From contig NZ_JACRSN010000002.1 in assembly GCF_014384705.1 (NCBI RefSeq), positions 177,362 to 241,361 of the forward strand: DNA of 64,000 nt, in the 5' to 3' direction. Below are positions 52,396 through 61,495 of this stretch, one piece after another. The first letter of the stretch is position 1. Each line of letters opens with the position of its first letter. Made by a program: the position numbers and the translations under genes. This DNA is from Yeguia hominis. Its GTDB lineage: Bacteria > Bacillota > Clostridia > Oscillospirales > Acutalibacteraceae. Under the pieces are notes generated by a model. The model made no database searches and had not been told where the DNA came from. It saw only the letters and a program-made list of their open reading frames with translations.

Positions 52396-53805
52396 ATGAA
52401 CATGAAGAAAACGCTTGCCGTTGTTCTGGCGCTGCTGATGGTTCTGGCTTTCACGGCGTGCTCGGGCAACAGTACACCCAGCTCCGCTGACAGCAGCACG
52501 CCCTCGTCGGATGCCAGCGCGGATGCTTCTTCGGATGCAGCGGATAGCAGTAAAAAGCACGTCACGATTATCTACTGCTCCAGCTTCGGCGATCAGAGCC
52601 AGTGCGATGCAGAAGGTCTCTGGCCGGACTACGAGGTCGAATGGATCAGCAGCGCGGAGAATGATCAGGACTCCAAGATCCTCCTCGAAATGGTCAGCGG
52701 ATCGAAGAGCTTTGATCTGACCTGCACGCAGGCCTCCGGCGCAAAGCAGTACGGCTCCATGGGCCTGCTCGAGCCGCTCGAGCCGCTGGATGACTGGGAT
52801 GACATTTTTGAAGGAAACAAATCGCAGCACTCTGTCGGCGACACCATTTATGGTTATCCGATGGTCGGTGATGCGTATGTTCTGATGTACAACACCGAGC
52901 TCTTTGAGAAGGCCGGCCTGAAGGAACCGCCGAAGACCTTTGAAGAGTTCCGCAAATATGCCGAGCTCCTGACGATCGACGCGAACGGCAAAAACGCAAC
53001 CGAAGACGGCTTTGATAAGACCAATGTCGTCCAGTGGGGCACGAGCTACCTCGGCGGCACCGGCAACGGCAACTGCTGGGAATTCTGCTGCCTCGCATAT
53101 TCCAACGGCGGTCACTTCATCACGAAGGACTACGCCAACATGACCTATGAGGTCACCTGCGATGCTGAGCCGATGATCAAGTCCATGCAGTATCTGCTCG
53201 ACCTCTACAACGACGGTCTGATGCCGACCGGCACGATCTCTTACGACTACGACGAGTACAAAGAGAGCTTCTACAATGAGTCTGTTGCGATGACGCTGCA
53301 GTGGCCGGGCCATTTCGGTCAGGCTGCCGGCACAGCGGCGGAAGGCAAGCTCGCCTGCGCTGCAATCCCGACCGGCGATGCAGGAATCGGCTCCGGCCCG
53401 ATGGGCGGCTGGTCCGTCAACGTCTTTAAGGATGCGCCGCACAAAGAGGATGCGCTTGCATGGGCAAAAATCTATGCTTCCCCGGCTGGTATCGATGCAT
53501 TCGAAAAGGCTTCCGGTACCGAGCACATGGTTCCGAGATCTTCCTTCTTCGAGAAGAGAATCAAAGCTGCGGAAGATGCTGGCGACGCTGCAACCGTCAA
53601 CTATCTGAAGGCTGTTGAAGCAAGCGCAGAGGTTTGCCAGGAAACCGATATCGCGCAGACCGATGCTTGCGCTGCTGATACGCAGGAAATTGCTTCCCGC
53701 TACATCAACAAGATCCTCAACGGCGAATACAGCCCTGAAGACGGCATGAAGGCAATGAAGACCGAGCTCGAGACCGCGCTCTCCGACGGCGGCTATATGC
53801 AGTAA
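52396..53805 (+). CDS. Sugar ABC transporter substrate-binding lipoprotein (family 1)
   Basis: 469 residues. It has a lipoprotein signal peptide with lipobox near VLAFTACSG, then a Ser/Ala/Asp-rich linker (residues about 25-52) and a family 1 extracellular solute-binding domain (YGYPMVGDAYVLMYNTELFE, PKTFEEFRKYAELLT, MTLQWPGHFGQAAG, GPMGGWSVNVFKDAPHKEDA). GGAGGT precedes the ATG. Together with the two permeases it forms a CUT1 importer; the ATPase is not encoded here and is probably a shared MsmK-type protein. The context (GH105, Gfo/Idh) suggests an unsaturated oligogalacturonide or similar ligand. Confidence 0.92.
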   Translation: MNMKKTLAVVLALLMVLAFTACSGNSTPSSADSSTPSSDASADASSDAADSSKKHVTIIYCSSFGDQSQCDAEGLWPDYEVEWISSAENDQDSKILLEMVSGSKSFDLTCTQASGAKQYGSMGLLEPLEPLDDWDDIFEGNKSQHSVGDTIYGYPMVGDAYVLMYNTELFEKAGLKEPPKTFEEFRKYAELLTIDANGKNATEDGFDKTNVVQWGTSYLGGTGNGNCWEFCCLAYSNGGHFITKDYANMTYEVTCDAEPMIKSMQYLLDLYNDGLMPTGTISYDYDEYKESFYNESVAMTLQWPGHFGQAAGTAAEGKLACAAIPTGDAGIGSGPMGGWSVNVFKDAPHKEDALAWAKIYASPAGIDAFEKASGTEHMVPRSSFFEKRIKAAEDAGDAATVNYLKAVEASAEVCQETDIAQTDACAADTQEIASRYINKILNGEYSPEDGMKAMKTELETALSDGGYMQ

Positions 53806-53907
53806 GTTCCAAAACGGAAATTTTAAGGTTGTTCTTAATCTGCGCCGGCGGGATCATTCCGGTTCCGCTGGCGCTGTCCCATTCAAAAAAGGTGGTGTGC
53901 AATTCCC

Positions 53908-54864
53908 ATGAAGCAAGCTGCTGCAGCGGTGTCGATGTCTAAAAAGGCAATATCCAACAAGCGCAAGGACGCCTGGTTTGGCTTTGCAATTACGGCGCCT
54001 TCCATTCTTCTTTTGTTGCTGCTGTTCCTGTTCCCGATTGTGTATTCCCTTGTCCTCAGCTTTACGAACTACAACTACGTAAAGGGTACAGGCGCGTTTG
54101 TCGGCTTTCGAAATTATGTGACTGCGTTTTCAGACCCTGATTTTCTCAATTCCCTGAAGGTTACCTTCCTGATTTCGATTATCGCTGTCATTGTACAGTT
54201 TATATTTGGAATTTTGCTCTCGCTCTTTACGATCAATATCCAAAAAGGGCAGGGCCTCTTTAAGACGACGTTTCTCATCCCGCAGATGGTCGCGCCGACG
54301 GTAGCCGGCCTTCTGTTCCGGTTTATGTTCAACCAGGAATTCGGGATCGTGAACTCCGCGCTCAAGGCGATTGGGCTGCAGCCGATTTCCTGGCTTGTGG
54401 ATCCAAATCTGGCGGTCTTTTCAGTTGTGCTGACGGACTCCTGGACCTGTATTCCATTTGTGTTCCTGCTTGTCTATACGGCGTTTGCCAGCCTGCCGCA
54501 GGACATGATGGAGGCTGGCCGGATCGACGGCGGCAATGCCTGGCAGATTTTCTTCCGGATTCAGCTGCCGAATGTCCGCGGCGCGCTGATGGTTACACTT
54601 GTGCTGCGGTTTATGGATGTCTTCAGAATCTACGACTCCATCTACATCATGACCAAGGGCGGTCCGGGAACCGCAACGGAGGCGCTCTCGCTGTACATTT
54701 ACCGGGTTAACTGGAGTAAATATCAGATGGGCAAGGCGTCTGCCCTGTCCTATATCATGATGGTGATCATGGCGATTATTGGAATTTTGATAAACTACTA
54801 TAGCGAGGACAAATACGATCGGAAAATGCGCCGCGCTTTGAAGAAAGGGGCGGTGAAAGAATGA
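53908..54864 (+). CDS. CUT1 sugar ABC transporter permease (MalF/UgpA type)
   Basis: 318 residues with six predicted helices after a cytoplasmic N-terminus. It starts WFGFAITAPSILLLLLLFLF and contains the EAA loop EAGRIDGGNAWQIFFRIQLP that contacts the ATPase, then YIMTKGGPGTATEALSLYIY, typical of MalF-like permeases. It follows the binding protein by about 100 bp and overlaps the second permease by ATGA. Confidence 0.94.
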   Translation: MKQAAAAVSMSKKAISNKRKDAWFGFAITAPSILLLLLLFLFPIVYSLVLSFTNYNYVKGTGAFVGFRNYVTAFSDPDFLNSLKVTFLISIIAVIVQFIFGILLSLFTINIQKGQGLFKTTFLIPQMVAPTVAGLLFRFMFNQEFGIVNSALKAIGLQPISWLVDPNLAVFSVVLTDSWTCIPFVFLLVYTAFASLPQDMMEAGRIDGGNAWQIFFRIQLPNVRGALMVTLVLRFMDVFRIYDSIYIMTKGGPGTATEALSLYIYRVNWSKYQMGKASALSYIMMVIMAIIGILINYYSEDKYDRKMRRALKKGAVKE

Positions 54865-55694
54865 GCAACAAAAAGACGAATTTTGTGATCAGCCGCATCG
54901 TCATGTATGTCATCCTGATTGTATTTTTGGTGTTCTTCCTGTTCCCGATTATCTGGCTGGCGATTACGTCTGTGAAGCCGCAGGCGGAGACGATGTCGCC
55001 TACGCTGCCCTCGCGCCTGACGATGGCGTCCTACGTGGAGACGTTTACGCGGTATTCCTTTGCAAAATATTTCCCGAACTCGGTGATCGTTTCCCTGCTT
55101 TCGACGCTGCTGGTTGCAATTGTCGCAGTTCCCGGTGCATACGGGTTTGCGAAATATAAGTACAAGGGCTGCCGCACGCTCTTCATGGGCTGTGTTCTGC
55201 TGCGGATGGTGCCGTTTATTGCACTGATGGTGCCGCTGTATATCTATCTGTCGAATCTTGGCCTGATCAACACGAAAACAGCGCTCGTCATCGCGAACAT
55301 GACGTTCAATCTGCCGCTTTCGCTGTGGATTATGGAGAGTTATTTCCGGGAATTCCCGAATGAACTGATCGAAGCCGCTTCGATTGACGGTTCCGGAAGA
55401 GTCGGCACGCTGATTAAGATTGTTGCGCCGATCTCGCTGCCCTCGATCTCGACGGTAGTCATTCTGACGTTCCTGACGACCTGGAAGGAATTCCTGTTCG
55501 CGTTTATTTCGTCTGCATCGGACGAAAGCAAGACGATTACGGTCGGAATTGCTGCCCTGACGCAGGATTACGGCATCCGTTGGGATCTGATGTCTGCGGC
55601 CGGTACGGTATGTATTCTGCCGGTTCTCATCATTGCGATTTGTTTCCAGAAATACATCATTGCCGGTATGACGGTTGGCGCGGTCAAGGGCTGA
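54861..55694 (+). CDS. CUT1 sugar ABC transporter permease (MalG/UgpE type)
   Basis: 277 residues, six helices. It has VFFLFPIIWLAITSVKP at the first helix, PGAYGFAKYKYKGCRTLFMG, the EAA loop EAASIDGSGRVGTLIKIVAP and the end KYIIAGMTVGAVKG typical of MalG-like permeases. It pairs with the preceding permease (ATGA overlap). Last gene of the importer operon; a terminator lies about 155 bp downstream. Confidence 0.94.
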   Translation: MSNKKTNFVISRIVMYVILIVFLVFFLFPIIWLAITSVKPQAETMSPTLPSRLTMASYVETFTRYSFAKYFPNSVIVSLLSTLLVAIVAVPGAYGFAKYKYKGCRTLFMGCVLLRMVPFIALMVPLYIYLSNLGLINTKTALVIANMTFNLPLSLWIMESYFREFPNELIEAASIDGSGRVGTLIKIVAPISLPSISTVVILTFLTTWKEFLFAFISSASDESKTITVGIAALTQDYGIRWDLMSAAGTVCILPVLIIAICFQKYIIAGMTVGAVKG

Positions 55695-55848
55695 TCGGTC
55701 CGGCTTTACAGAAAGACGGCGGCGGATGGGCAGACGATCGGCTGTTTGCACGTTCGTTCCGAAGGGGGAGTCCGCTTTGGAAATCCGAGCCGCTGCCGCT
55801 ATTGATGCGCAAATGGGTTACGCGCAAAAATGAAATATGGATAAAAAG

Positions 55849-55882
55849 ATCCGGAAGGGCCATCTGCCTTTCCGGATTTTTT
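55849..55882 (+). terminator. Terminator of the sugar ABC operon
   Basis: ATCCGGAAGG / CCTTTCCGGAT stem followed by TTTTTTG. Confidence 0.88.
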
Positions 55883-56332
55883 GTGCGGATTTTGTTATTT
55901 GGACGCGAGGAGCATCTGTCGGGCATCTGCCGAGGCGCGGCGTCCAGTGGGCATTTTTTGCTGGAAATGTTTTGGCGGGGGATTTTGATGAGGGATTGAT
56001 GGGCGAATTTTGGCGGGTTATATTTAGTTGGGAGATGATCGTTTGACAGGTGCTTTTCTGAGTGGCTGCTGGCGGACGTCTGTTGAGGGGTTCTGCGGAT
56101 GATGTTGGGAACGGATAGCTATCGATAGGGGCTTTGCTGCTGGGCGTTTGTTTGCTGGGCGCCTGACGCCGGTCGTAGCCTGATATTTGGGCGGTGCAGG
56201 ATGTTCGGTGCGTATGATATTTGGCGGAACCCGATATTGAGCGGCACTGGATACCCGAATAACGGCTTTTTTGAAAGCTGCACACACAGAAACGAAAAGG
56301 CCGGAGACGACTTTTCGGCGGCCAAAACTGCA

Positions 56333-56363
56333 AAAGCCCGGTTCCGTGCCAGAACCGGGCTTT
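56333..56363 (-). terminator. Hairpin downstream of the SDR gene
   Basis: 12-bp stem AAAGCCCGGTTC / GAACCGGGCTTT with a 7-nt loop. It ends in TTTTG on the minus strand, the direction of the SDR operon. Confidence 0.6.
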
Positions 56364-56508
56364 GAATGCTTTCGTGAAACGATATGTTCCGTTTTCTCAG
56401 CGCCCTTTGAAAGAGAAAGGCGCGCTTTTTATGCTCTTTTAATGTATCGCGGATTGTATTCGCGTATTCGAGGATGCGGCGAGGATGCGGCGTTTAAATC
56501 CGCGCAGC

Positions 56509-57300
56509 TTAGGAATACAGCTTGCCGACAAGGAAGTTCGCAGCCCGCGCGGGCAGCAGCTTGCCGAGCAGGACAAAGAGGCTGTATTGTGCGCCGGCGG
56601 TGTACAGCGGCTTGACGGAACGCTTCTGTGCGATCCGGCAGACCTTGCGCGCGATGGCCTCCGGCGGCATGCCGTTTCGCTCGTCCTTTTCCATGGCGGC
56701 AACGGCGCGTGTGATGGCGTCTCCGTAAAGCGCGGCGCCGGCGGTCTCTTTTTCGCGCGCATCGGTGAAGCTGGTATGGACGTCGCCCGGCATCAGCGCG
56801 CAGACGCTGATCCCAAACGGTGCGAGCTCATTGCGCAGCGCAAGCGTGAGCATATTGACGGCTGCCTTGGAAGCAGAATAAAAACTCTGGAACGGGATCG
56901 AAAACACGGCGGCAACCGAGCTGATATTGAGGATCCGCCCGCCGCCGTTTGCACGCATCAGGGGAACTGCCTGCTGGATGCAGGCAAGCATTCCGAAGTA
57001 ATTGACATCGAACAGACGCCGGACGCGGTCAAGTTCAGTGAACTCGGCGGCGCCGGAAATGCCCCAGCCGGCATTGTTGACAAGCAGATCGAGCCGGCCT
57101 TCACGGCGCTGGAGCTCCGAAAAGGCGCTGCGGATGCTCTCTTCTGCGCAGAGATCGGCGGTAAGGTGCGTGACGCCCGGAAAATCCGATCCGCTGCGGC
57201 TGAGCTCATAGACGCGGTATCCGGCCTGTGCAAGCAGTTTCGCTGTTTTTCTTCCGATTCCGGCAGAACCGCCGGTAACGACAGCGACTTTTTCCATCAT
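56509..57300 (-). CDS. Short-chain dehydrogenase, candidate 3-ketosphinganine-type reductase
   Basis: 263 residues, classical SDR. It has the cofactor motif TGGSAGIG near the N-terminus, NNAGWG, catalytic Ser in SSVAAVFSIPF and YSASK as the catalytic Tyr/Lys. A basic, hydrophobic tail (KRSVKPLYTAGAQYSLFVLL to FLVGKLYS) resembles membrane-associated SDRs that act on lipids. The start overlaps the stop of the upstream alpha-oxoamine synthase (ATGA), so the two are coupled. That partner makes a 3-keto long-chain amine in the family, so reduction of its ketone is the natural guess. Specificity is inference. Confidence 0.85.
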   Translation of the reverse strand: MMEKVAVVTGGSAGIGRKTAKLLAQAGYRVYELSRSGSDFPGVTHLTADLCAEESIRSAFSELQRREGRLDLLVNNAGWGISGAAEFTELDRVRRLFDVNYFGMLACIQQAVPLMRANGGGRILNISSVAAVFSIPFQSFYSASKAAVNMLTLALRNELAPFGISVCALMPGDVHTSFTDAREKETAGAALYGDAITRAVAAMEKDERNGMPPEAIARKVCRIAQKRSVKPLYTAGAQYSLFVLLGKLLPARAANFLVGKLYS

Positions 57301-58475
57301 TGTGCAAACTCCCCGAGCACGCGCGCGATGATGTCCATGGCCTCGTCGAGCAGGGCTTCCGTATGGGTGGCCATGAGGCTGGTGCGCAGCAGGCACTCGC
57401 CCTGCGGCGTTGCGGGCGGCAGAACGCAGTTGACATAAACGCCTTCTTCATAGAGCCGGCGGTTGATCCGCAGCGTGCGCATGGCGTCATAGGTGTAGAT
57501 GGGGATAATCGGCGTTGCAGACTCGCGGATGGCGATGCCGCGCGCGGTCAGGCCGGCGCGCATATAGTCGGCAAGCGCGGCCAGCCGTTTGGGAAGCTCC
57601 GGATGTTCCCGCAGCAGACGCAGCGCAGCAAGCGCCGCGGCGGCATTTGACGGCGGAATGGACGCAGAAAAAATGAACGGCCGCGACACATGGCGGGCGT
57701 AATCGATCACCTGCGCGTCCGCTGCCATAAAGCCGCCGAGGCTGGCAAGCGATTTGCTGAAGGTGCTCATGATGATGTCCACCTGATCCGTCAGGCCGAA
57801 ATAGTCGGCGGTTCCGCGGCCGCAGTTTCCGAGGACGCCGAAGCCGTGGGCGTCGTCTACCATGACGCGCGCGCCGTATTTTTTAGCAAGCGCCACGATT
57901 TCATCGAGCTTGCAGATGTCTCCGCTCATGCTGAACACGCCGTCGGTGATGATTAAGATGCCGGCGCTCTCCGGAATTGCTTTGAGGCATTTTTCGAGCG
58001 ACGCCATGTCGTTGTGGTTGTAGCGCACCATTTTACCGTAGCTCAGGCGGCAGGCGTCATAGATGCTGGCATGGTTTTCCTTATCGCAGACCATGTAGTC
58101 CTGCCGGGAGACCAGTGCGCTGATGATGCCGAGATTCGACTGGAAGCCGGTGGAAAACGTCATGGCGGCCTCTTTGCTGACAAAATCGGCGAGCTCCTCC
58201 TCGAGCGTCAGGTGCAGCTTTAAGGTGCCGTTTAAAAACCGGGAACCGGAACAGCCGGTGCCGTATTGATCGAGCGCCTGTTTGGCCGCCTCAATGATCT
58301 CGGGCTGTACGGTTAGGCCGAGATAATTATTAGAGCCGAGCATAATCCGGCGTTTGCCCTCCATGATGACTTCCGTATCCTGCCTGGATTCCAGGGCATG
58401 GAAATACGGGTAGATTTGTTCCCGCCGGGTGGCCTCCACCATCGGCTGGTTCGCGCATTTTGCAAATAAATCCAT
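57297..58475 (-). CDS. Alpha-oxoamine synthase, serine palmitoyltransferase-like
   Basis: 392 residues, PLP fold type I. The family condenses an amino acid with an acyl-CoA or acyl-ACP. The PLP Lys is residue 241 in STFSKSLASLGGFM, with DDAHGFGVLG and ENHASIYDACR around the cofactor. TFSKS with GGF, the segment YPYFHALESRQDTEVIM and GTGCSGSRFLNGTL are closer to bacterial serine palmitoyltransferases than to BioF or Kbl, which usually read TLGKA. GAGGAGGG precedes the ATG. It forms an operon with the SDR. The alternative is another acyl-amino-acid condensing enzyme. Confidence 0.85.
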   Translation of the reverse strand: MDLFAKCANQPMVEATRREQIYPYFHALESRQDTEVIMEGKRRIMLGSNNYLGLTVQPEIIEAAKQALDQYGTGCSGSRFLNGTLKLHLTLEEELADFVSKEAAMTFSTGFQSNLGIISALVSRQDYMVCDKENHASIYDACRLSYGKMVRYNHNDMASLEKCLKAIPESAGILIITDGVFSMSGDICKLDEIVALAKKYGARVMVDDAHGFGVLGNCGRGTADYFGLTDQVDIIMSTFSKSLASLGGFMAADAQVIDYARHVSRPFIFSASIPPSNAAAALAALRLLREHPELPKRLAALADYMRAGLTARGIAIRESATPIIPIYTYDAMRTLRINRRLYEEGVYVNCVLPPATPQGECLLRTSLMATHTEALLDEAMDIIARVLGEFAQ

Positions 58476-58683
58476 AAATTCCCTCCTCTAACATGTGCCG
58501 CAACAATCCGAAATTCTCCACAGAAATTCTCGCGAAAACCGGGCGGAATTCCGGCCTTTTTTTATTTATAACATAGAAAAAATAGCCGTTAATTCGGAAA
58601 GAGAATTATTTTTGGATTTCCGGGCGGATTTTTGCAGGAAAAGGCATTTTTGGAATTCGTGCATAGCAGATCAAAAGAGATGA

Positions 58684-58712
58684 TTGTTTTTTTGCCGGAG
58701 ATCCGTTATACT
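58684..58712 (+). promoter_or_regulatory. Promoter of the YhhN-MscS-HAD genes
   Basis: TTGTTT, 17-bp spacer, TATACT, about 80 bp upstream of the YhhN start. The 317-bp divergent region otherwise shows only an AT-rich possible leftward promoter near 58570. Confidence 0.6.
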
Positions 58713-58792
58713 AAAAATAATAGATGCAATTCCTACAACCCATGCGTGCAACCCGAGCGTTTTGTTCTTTTGAAAAACGGAGGGCGTCGGCT

Positions 58793-59437
58793 ATGAAAAC
58801 AATGGTTCTCATTCTGTTCTTTCTGGATGCGGGGCTGCATCTGACCGCTTGCTGGCGGCAGCAAAAGCGGCTTGCGGCCTGGACAAAAATCTTTTTGATG
58901 CCGCTTTTGGCGGTGTCGGTTCTTCCGCTTACGAGCACGGGACGGGTATTTCTGTTTTGCGGCCTGCTGTTTGGCGCAGCGGGAGACCTGTTTCTGTTAA
59001 AGCCGGAAAAACGGCCGCTGTTTTTTGCGGGCTTGGCGGCGTTTGCGGCGGGGCATCTGTTCTATACGGTGCTGTTCGTGACAGATACCCTCTTTTCGCA
59101 CGTGCAGGTCTGGCAGACGATGCTGTTCTGCGGGCTGTATCTTGCGGTGATTGTGCTGGTTTACGCGAAACTGTATCCGTTTTTGCCGCAGGGCATCAAG
59201 GTGCCGCCGATTTTTTACATGCTGATGATCTGCACGATGAGCTGTTTTGCGGTGCTGCGGATGCTTTCTGAGCCGGATGGCCGTACGCTGCTTGCGGCCT
59301 GCGGGACGGTGTTCTTTTTGATTTCCGATACGCGCCTGGCGTTTGAGCTGTTCAAAGGCCGGACGCGGTACAGTTCCTTTTTTGTGATGCTGACCTATCT
59401 TTTGGCGCAGGCGTCCATTGCGCTGAGTTTTGTCTAG
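58793..59437 (+). CDS. YhhN/TMEM86 family membrane protein (lysoplasmalogenase type)
   Basis: 214 residues with about seven to eight membrane helices. YhhN-family landmarks are LFGAAGDLFLLKPEKRPLFFAG and GHLFYTVLF in the middle and FLISDTRLAFELF near the end (the Asp residues are conserved in the family). Vertebrate TMEM86 and some bacterial members hydrolyse or remodel lysoplasmalogens. The ATG at 58793 follows GGAGGG. Next to SPT-like and SDR genes it adds to a membrane-lipid theme. Confidence 0.82.
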   Translation: MKTMVLILFFLDAGLHLTACWRQQKRLAAWTKIFLMPLLAVSVLPLTSTGRVFLFCGLLFGAAGDLFLLKPEKRPLFFAGLAAFAAGHLFYTVLFVTDTLFSHVQVWQTMLFCGLYLAVIVLVYAKLYPFLPQGIKVPPIFYMLMICTMSCFAVLRMLSEPDGRTLLAACGTVFFLISDTRLAFELFKGRTRYSSFFVMLTYLLAQASIALSFV

Positions 59438-59447
59438 ACAAGGTGGG

Positions 59448-60329
59448 ATGGTTTTGGTTTTACAGGCAACGGTCTCCGGATTTTTGGAAAAAACGGAGCA
59501 TATTTTTAAAAACGGGCTGATTTCTTTCTGCGCCGTTTCGGTGCTGCTGGTATTGGCGGCGGTGATCCTGGGCAGAATCATTCGGAAGCTCTTTCATCGC
59601 TACGGAGAAAAGAAGCAGAGCGATTTCGGGTTTGCCGCTTCGTTTTGCAATGCGGTTTTGTATGCGCTTGCGGGATTCGGAATCTTAGAGCAGATTGTTC
59701 CGCTGCAGAATATTGCGGTCAGCCTGCTGGCGAGCTCCGGTGTGGCGGCGTTGATTGTCGGTCTTGCGGCACAGGAGTCCATGGCGAACCTCATCAGCGG
59801 GTTTCTCATTGTGCTGTACCGTCCGATTGCGGTCGGGAATCTCATCCGCATCGGCGGCATTACCGGTACGGTCGAGGAAATTACCCTGCGGCATACGGTG
59901 ATCCGGACGTTTGAAAACAGCCGAATGGTGATTCCAAACAGCGTGGTCAACTCGAGTACGCTGGAAAATATCTCGATGAAGGACGCGCATGTCTGCAATT
60001 TCCTGGATATCGGAATCGGCTATGGCGCGGACGCAGCGCTTGCGATGCGCCTGATGGAAGAGGAAATTGTGCAGCATCGGTATTATCTCGATGTGCGCTC
60101 TGCGGAAGAGATCGCGGCCGGCGCACCGGCAGTGGTGTTCCGCTGTCTGGATTTGGGCGATTTTGCCGTCAAGCTGCGCGCGATTGTCTGGTCGCCCGAC
60201 ATGGCGACCGGCGCGGAGATGCTTTCGGACCTGCGCCTTTCCATTAAAAAGCGGTTTGACGAGGCCGGGATTGAAATCCCGTACCCGTATCAGAATTTGG
60301 TCATCCGAAAAAACGATTTGGATGCATAA
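59448..60329 (+). CDS. Mechanosensitive ion channel, MscS family
   Basis: 293 residues, small-conductance MscS type. Predicted helices lie at about residues 25-50 and 60-80. The pore helix carries GVAALIVGLAAQESMANLISG, with the beta-domain segment IGGITGTVEEITLRHTVIRT and MVIPNSVVNSSTLENIS following. The C-terminal alpha/beta domain ends PYPYQNLVIRK. It opens on membrane tension to release solutes under hypo-osmotic shock. The start is uncertain (ATG 59448 or TTG 59430, which would overlap the YhhN stop). Confidence 0.93.
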   Translation: MVLVLQATVSGFLEKTEHIFKNGLISFCAVSVLLVLAAVILGRIIRKLFHRYGEKKQSDFGFAASFCNAVLYALAGFGILEQIVPLQNIAVSLLASSGVAALIVGLAAQESMANLISGFLIVLYRPIAVGNLIRIGGITGTVEEITLRHTVIRTFENSRMVIPNSVVNSSTLENISMKDAHVCNFLDIGIGYGADAALAMRLMEEEIVQHRYYLDVRSAEEIAAGAPAVVFRCLDLGDFAVKLRAIVWSPDMATGAEMLSDLRLSIKKRFDEAGIEIPYPYQNLVIRKNDLDA

Positions 60330-60341
60330 AAGGGGGACATG

Positions 60342-61124
60342 ATGATGGAACTGGAAAGATTGCGTGAAAAAAAGGGCTTTATCTGCGACATGGACGGTGT
60401 GATCTATCACGGCAACCGTCTGCTGCCCGGTGTGAAGGAATTTGTGGAGTGGCTGTACCGTGAGGGAAAACGCTTTTTGTTTTTGACAAACTCCAGCGAA
60501 CGGTCTCCGAAAGAACTGCAGCAAAAGCTCTTCCGGATGGATCTTGAGGTGGATGAGAGCCATTTCTATACGAGCGCGCTTGCAACAGCGAAATTTATCG
60601 CCAGCCAGTCGCCCGGATGCAGCGCCTATGTGATCGGTGCGCCCGGACTCATCCACGCGCTGTATCAGGCGGGAATTACGATGAACGACGTCAACCCGGA
60701 CTATGTTGTGGTGGGTGAGACGATGAATTATAATTATGAGAGCATTCTGCACGCGGTCTCGCTTGTGCAGAATGGCGCGAGACTGATCGGTACAAACACG
60801 GATGTGACCGGCCCCTCGGAGCACGGAATCATTCCGGCCTGCCGCGCGCTGATTGCGCCGATTGAGCTTGCAACAGGAAAGGCTGCCTATTTCGTCGGAA
60901 AGCCGAACCCGCTGATGATGCGTACCGGGCTCAAGCTTTTGGGCGTGCACTCGGCGGAAGCTGCGATGGTCGGCGACCGGATGGATACCGACATCGTGGC
61001 CGGCGTGGAAACAGGCCTTGACACGGTGCTGGTGCTTTCCGGCTGCACCATGCGGGAAGATGTGGAAAACTTCCCGTACCGCCCGAACTATATTTTAAAC
61101 GGCGTCGGGGAAATCTGTCCGTAA
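60342..61124 (+). CDS. HAD-IIA family hydrolase (NagD/AraL-like)
   Basis: About 260 residues, cytosolic phosphatase of the haloacid dehalogenase superfamily, class IIA cap. Motif I is FICDMDGVIYHGN (nucleophile Asp), motif II is FLTNSSERSPKEL, and GKPNPLMMRTGLKLLG with MVGDRMDTDIVAGVETGLDT gives motifs III and IV. Likely substrates are sugar phosphates or nucleotides. Three ATGs in a row (60339-60347) follow AGGGGG; I use the second. A terminator ends the unit. Confidence 0.9.
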   Translation: MMELERLREKKGFICDMDGVIYHGNRLLPGVKEFVEWLYREGKRFLFLTNSSERSPKELQQKLFRMDLEVDESHFYTSALATAKFIASQSPGCSAYVIGAPGLIHALYQAGITMNDVNPDYVVVGETMNYNYESILHAVSLVQNGARLIGTNTDVTGPSEHGIIPACRALIAPIELATGKAAYFVGKPNPLMMRTGLKLLGVHSAEAAMVGDRMDTDIVAGVETGLDTVLVLSGCTMREDVENFPYRPNYILNGVGEICP

Positions 61125-61196
61125 TCCGTGCTGCCGGCGCGTTTTGCGGTACGCCGCCTGACGCGCGAAACGATGCGGAAATCGGATGCAAAACGG

Positions 61197-61234
61197 CCCC
61201 TTTTCGGAAAAACAGTTCCGGAAAGGGGCGTTTT
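61197..61234 (+). terminator. Terminator of the HAD gene
   Basis: CCCCTTTTCGGAA pairs with TTCCGGAAAGGGG over 13 positions, loop AAACAG, then CGTTTT. Confidence 0.8.
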
Positions 61235-61392
61235 ATGTACTGAAACAAAAAGCGAAAACCGGCGAGGAAACGACTGCCTTGACACGGCGGCGCACTTTTT
61301 CGCAGCAGTTTTTTTGAGCCGGAAGGCTTTTTATACTCGAAACAGGGCTCTCCCAAGCAGGCTGCATACAATGAATTTTAGAATATAATAGA

Positions 61393-61431
61393 TTGACAAA
61401 AAATGCTGTCTAGTCTATGTCTGCGACTAGA
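61393..61431 (+). promoter_or_regulatory. Promoter with palindromic operator before the DUF2798 pseudogene
   Basis: TTGACA, 17-bp spacer, TATGTC (61393-61421). The inverted repeat TCTAGTC / GACTAGA (61409-61415 and 61425-61431, 9-bp spacer) straddles the -10 box, as expected for a MarR- or TetR-type repressor site. No such regulator is encoded nearby. Confidence 0.7.
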
Positions 61432-61495
61432 TGGCGTTTTTGCTTTTATAGAGAAAAATGCCGATGGCTTTTATATTAGAAAAGAGGAGGGTCCG

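Larger units (their letters stand above)
55695..56508. other. Intergenic region, terminators and low-information sequence
   Basis: 814 bp. It holds a strong terminator at 55849-55882 and a hairpin at 56333-56363. Between about 56170 and 56260 there are loose repeats of GATATTTGGGCGG-like sequence. No gene recognised. Confidence 0.5.
61125..61495. other. Intergenic region with terminator and promoter
   Basis: 371 bp between the HAD gene and the DUF2798 pseudogene. It contains the terminator at 61197-61234 and the promoter/operator at 61393-61431. Confidence 0.6.
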
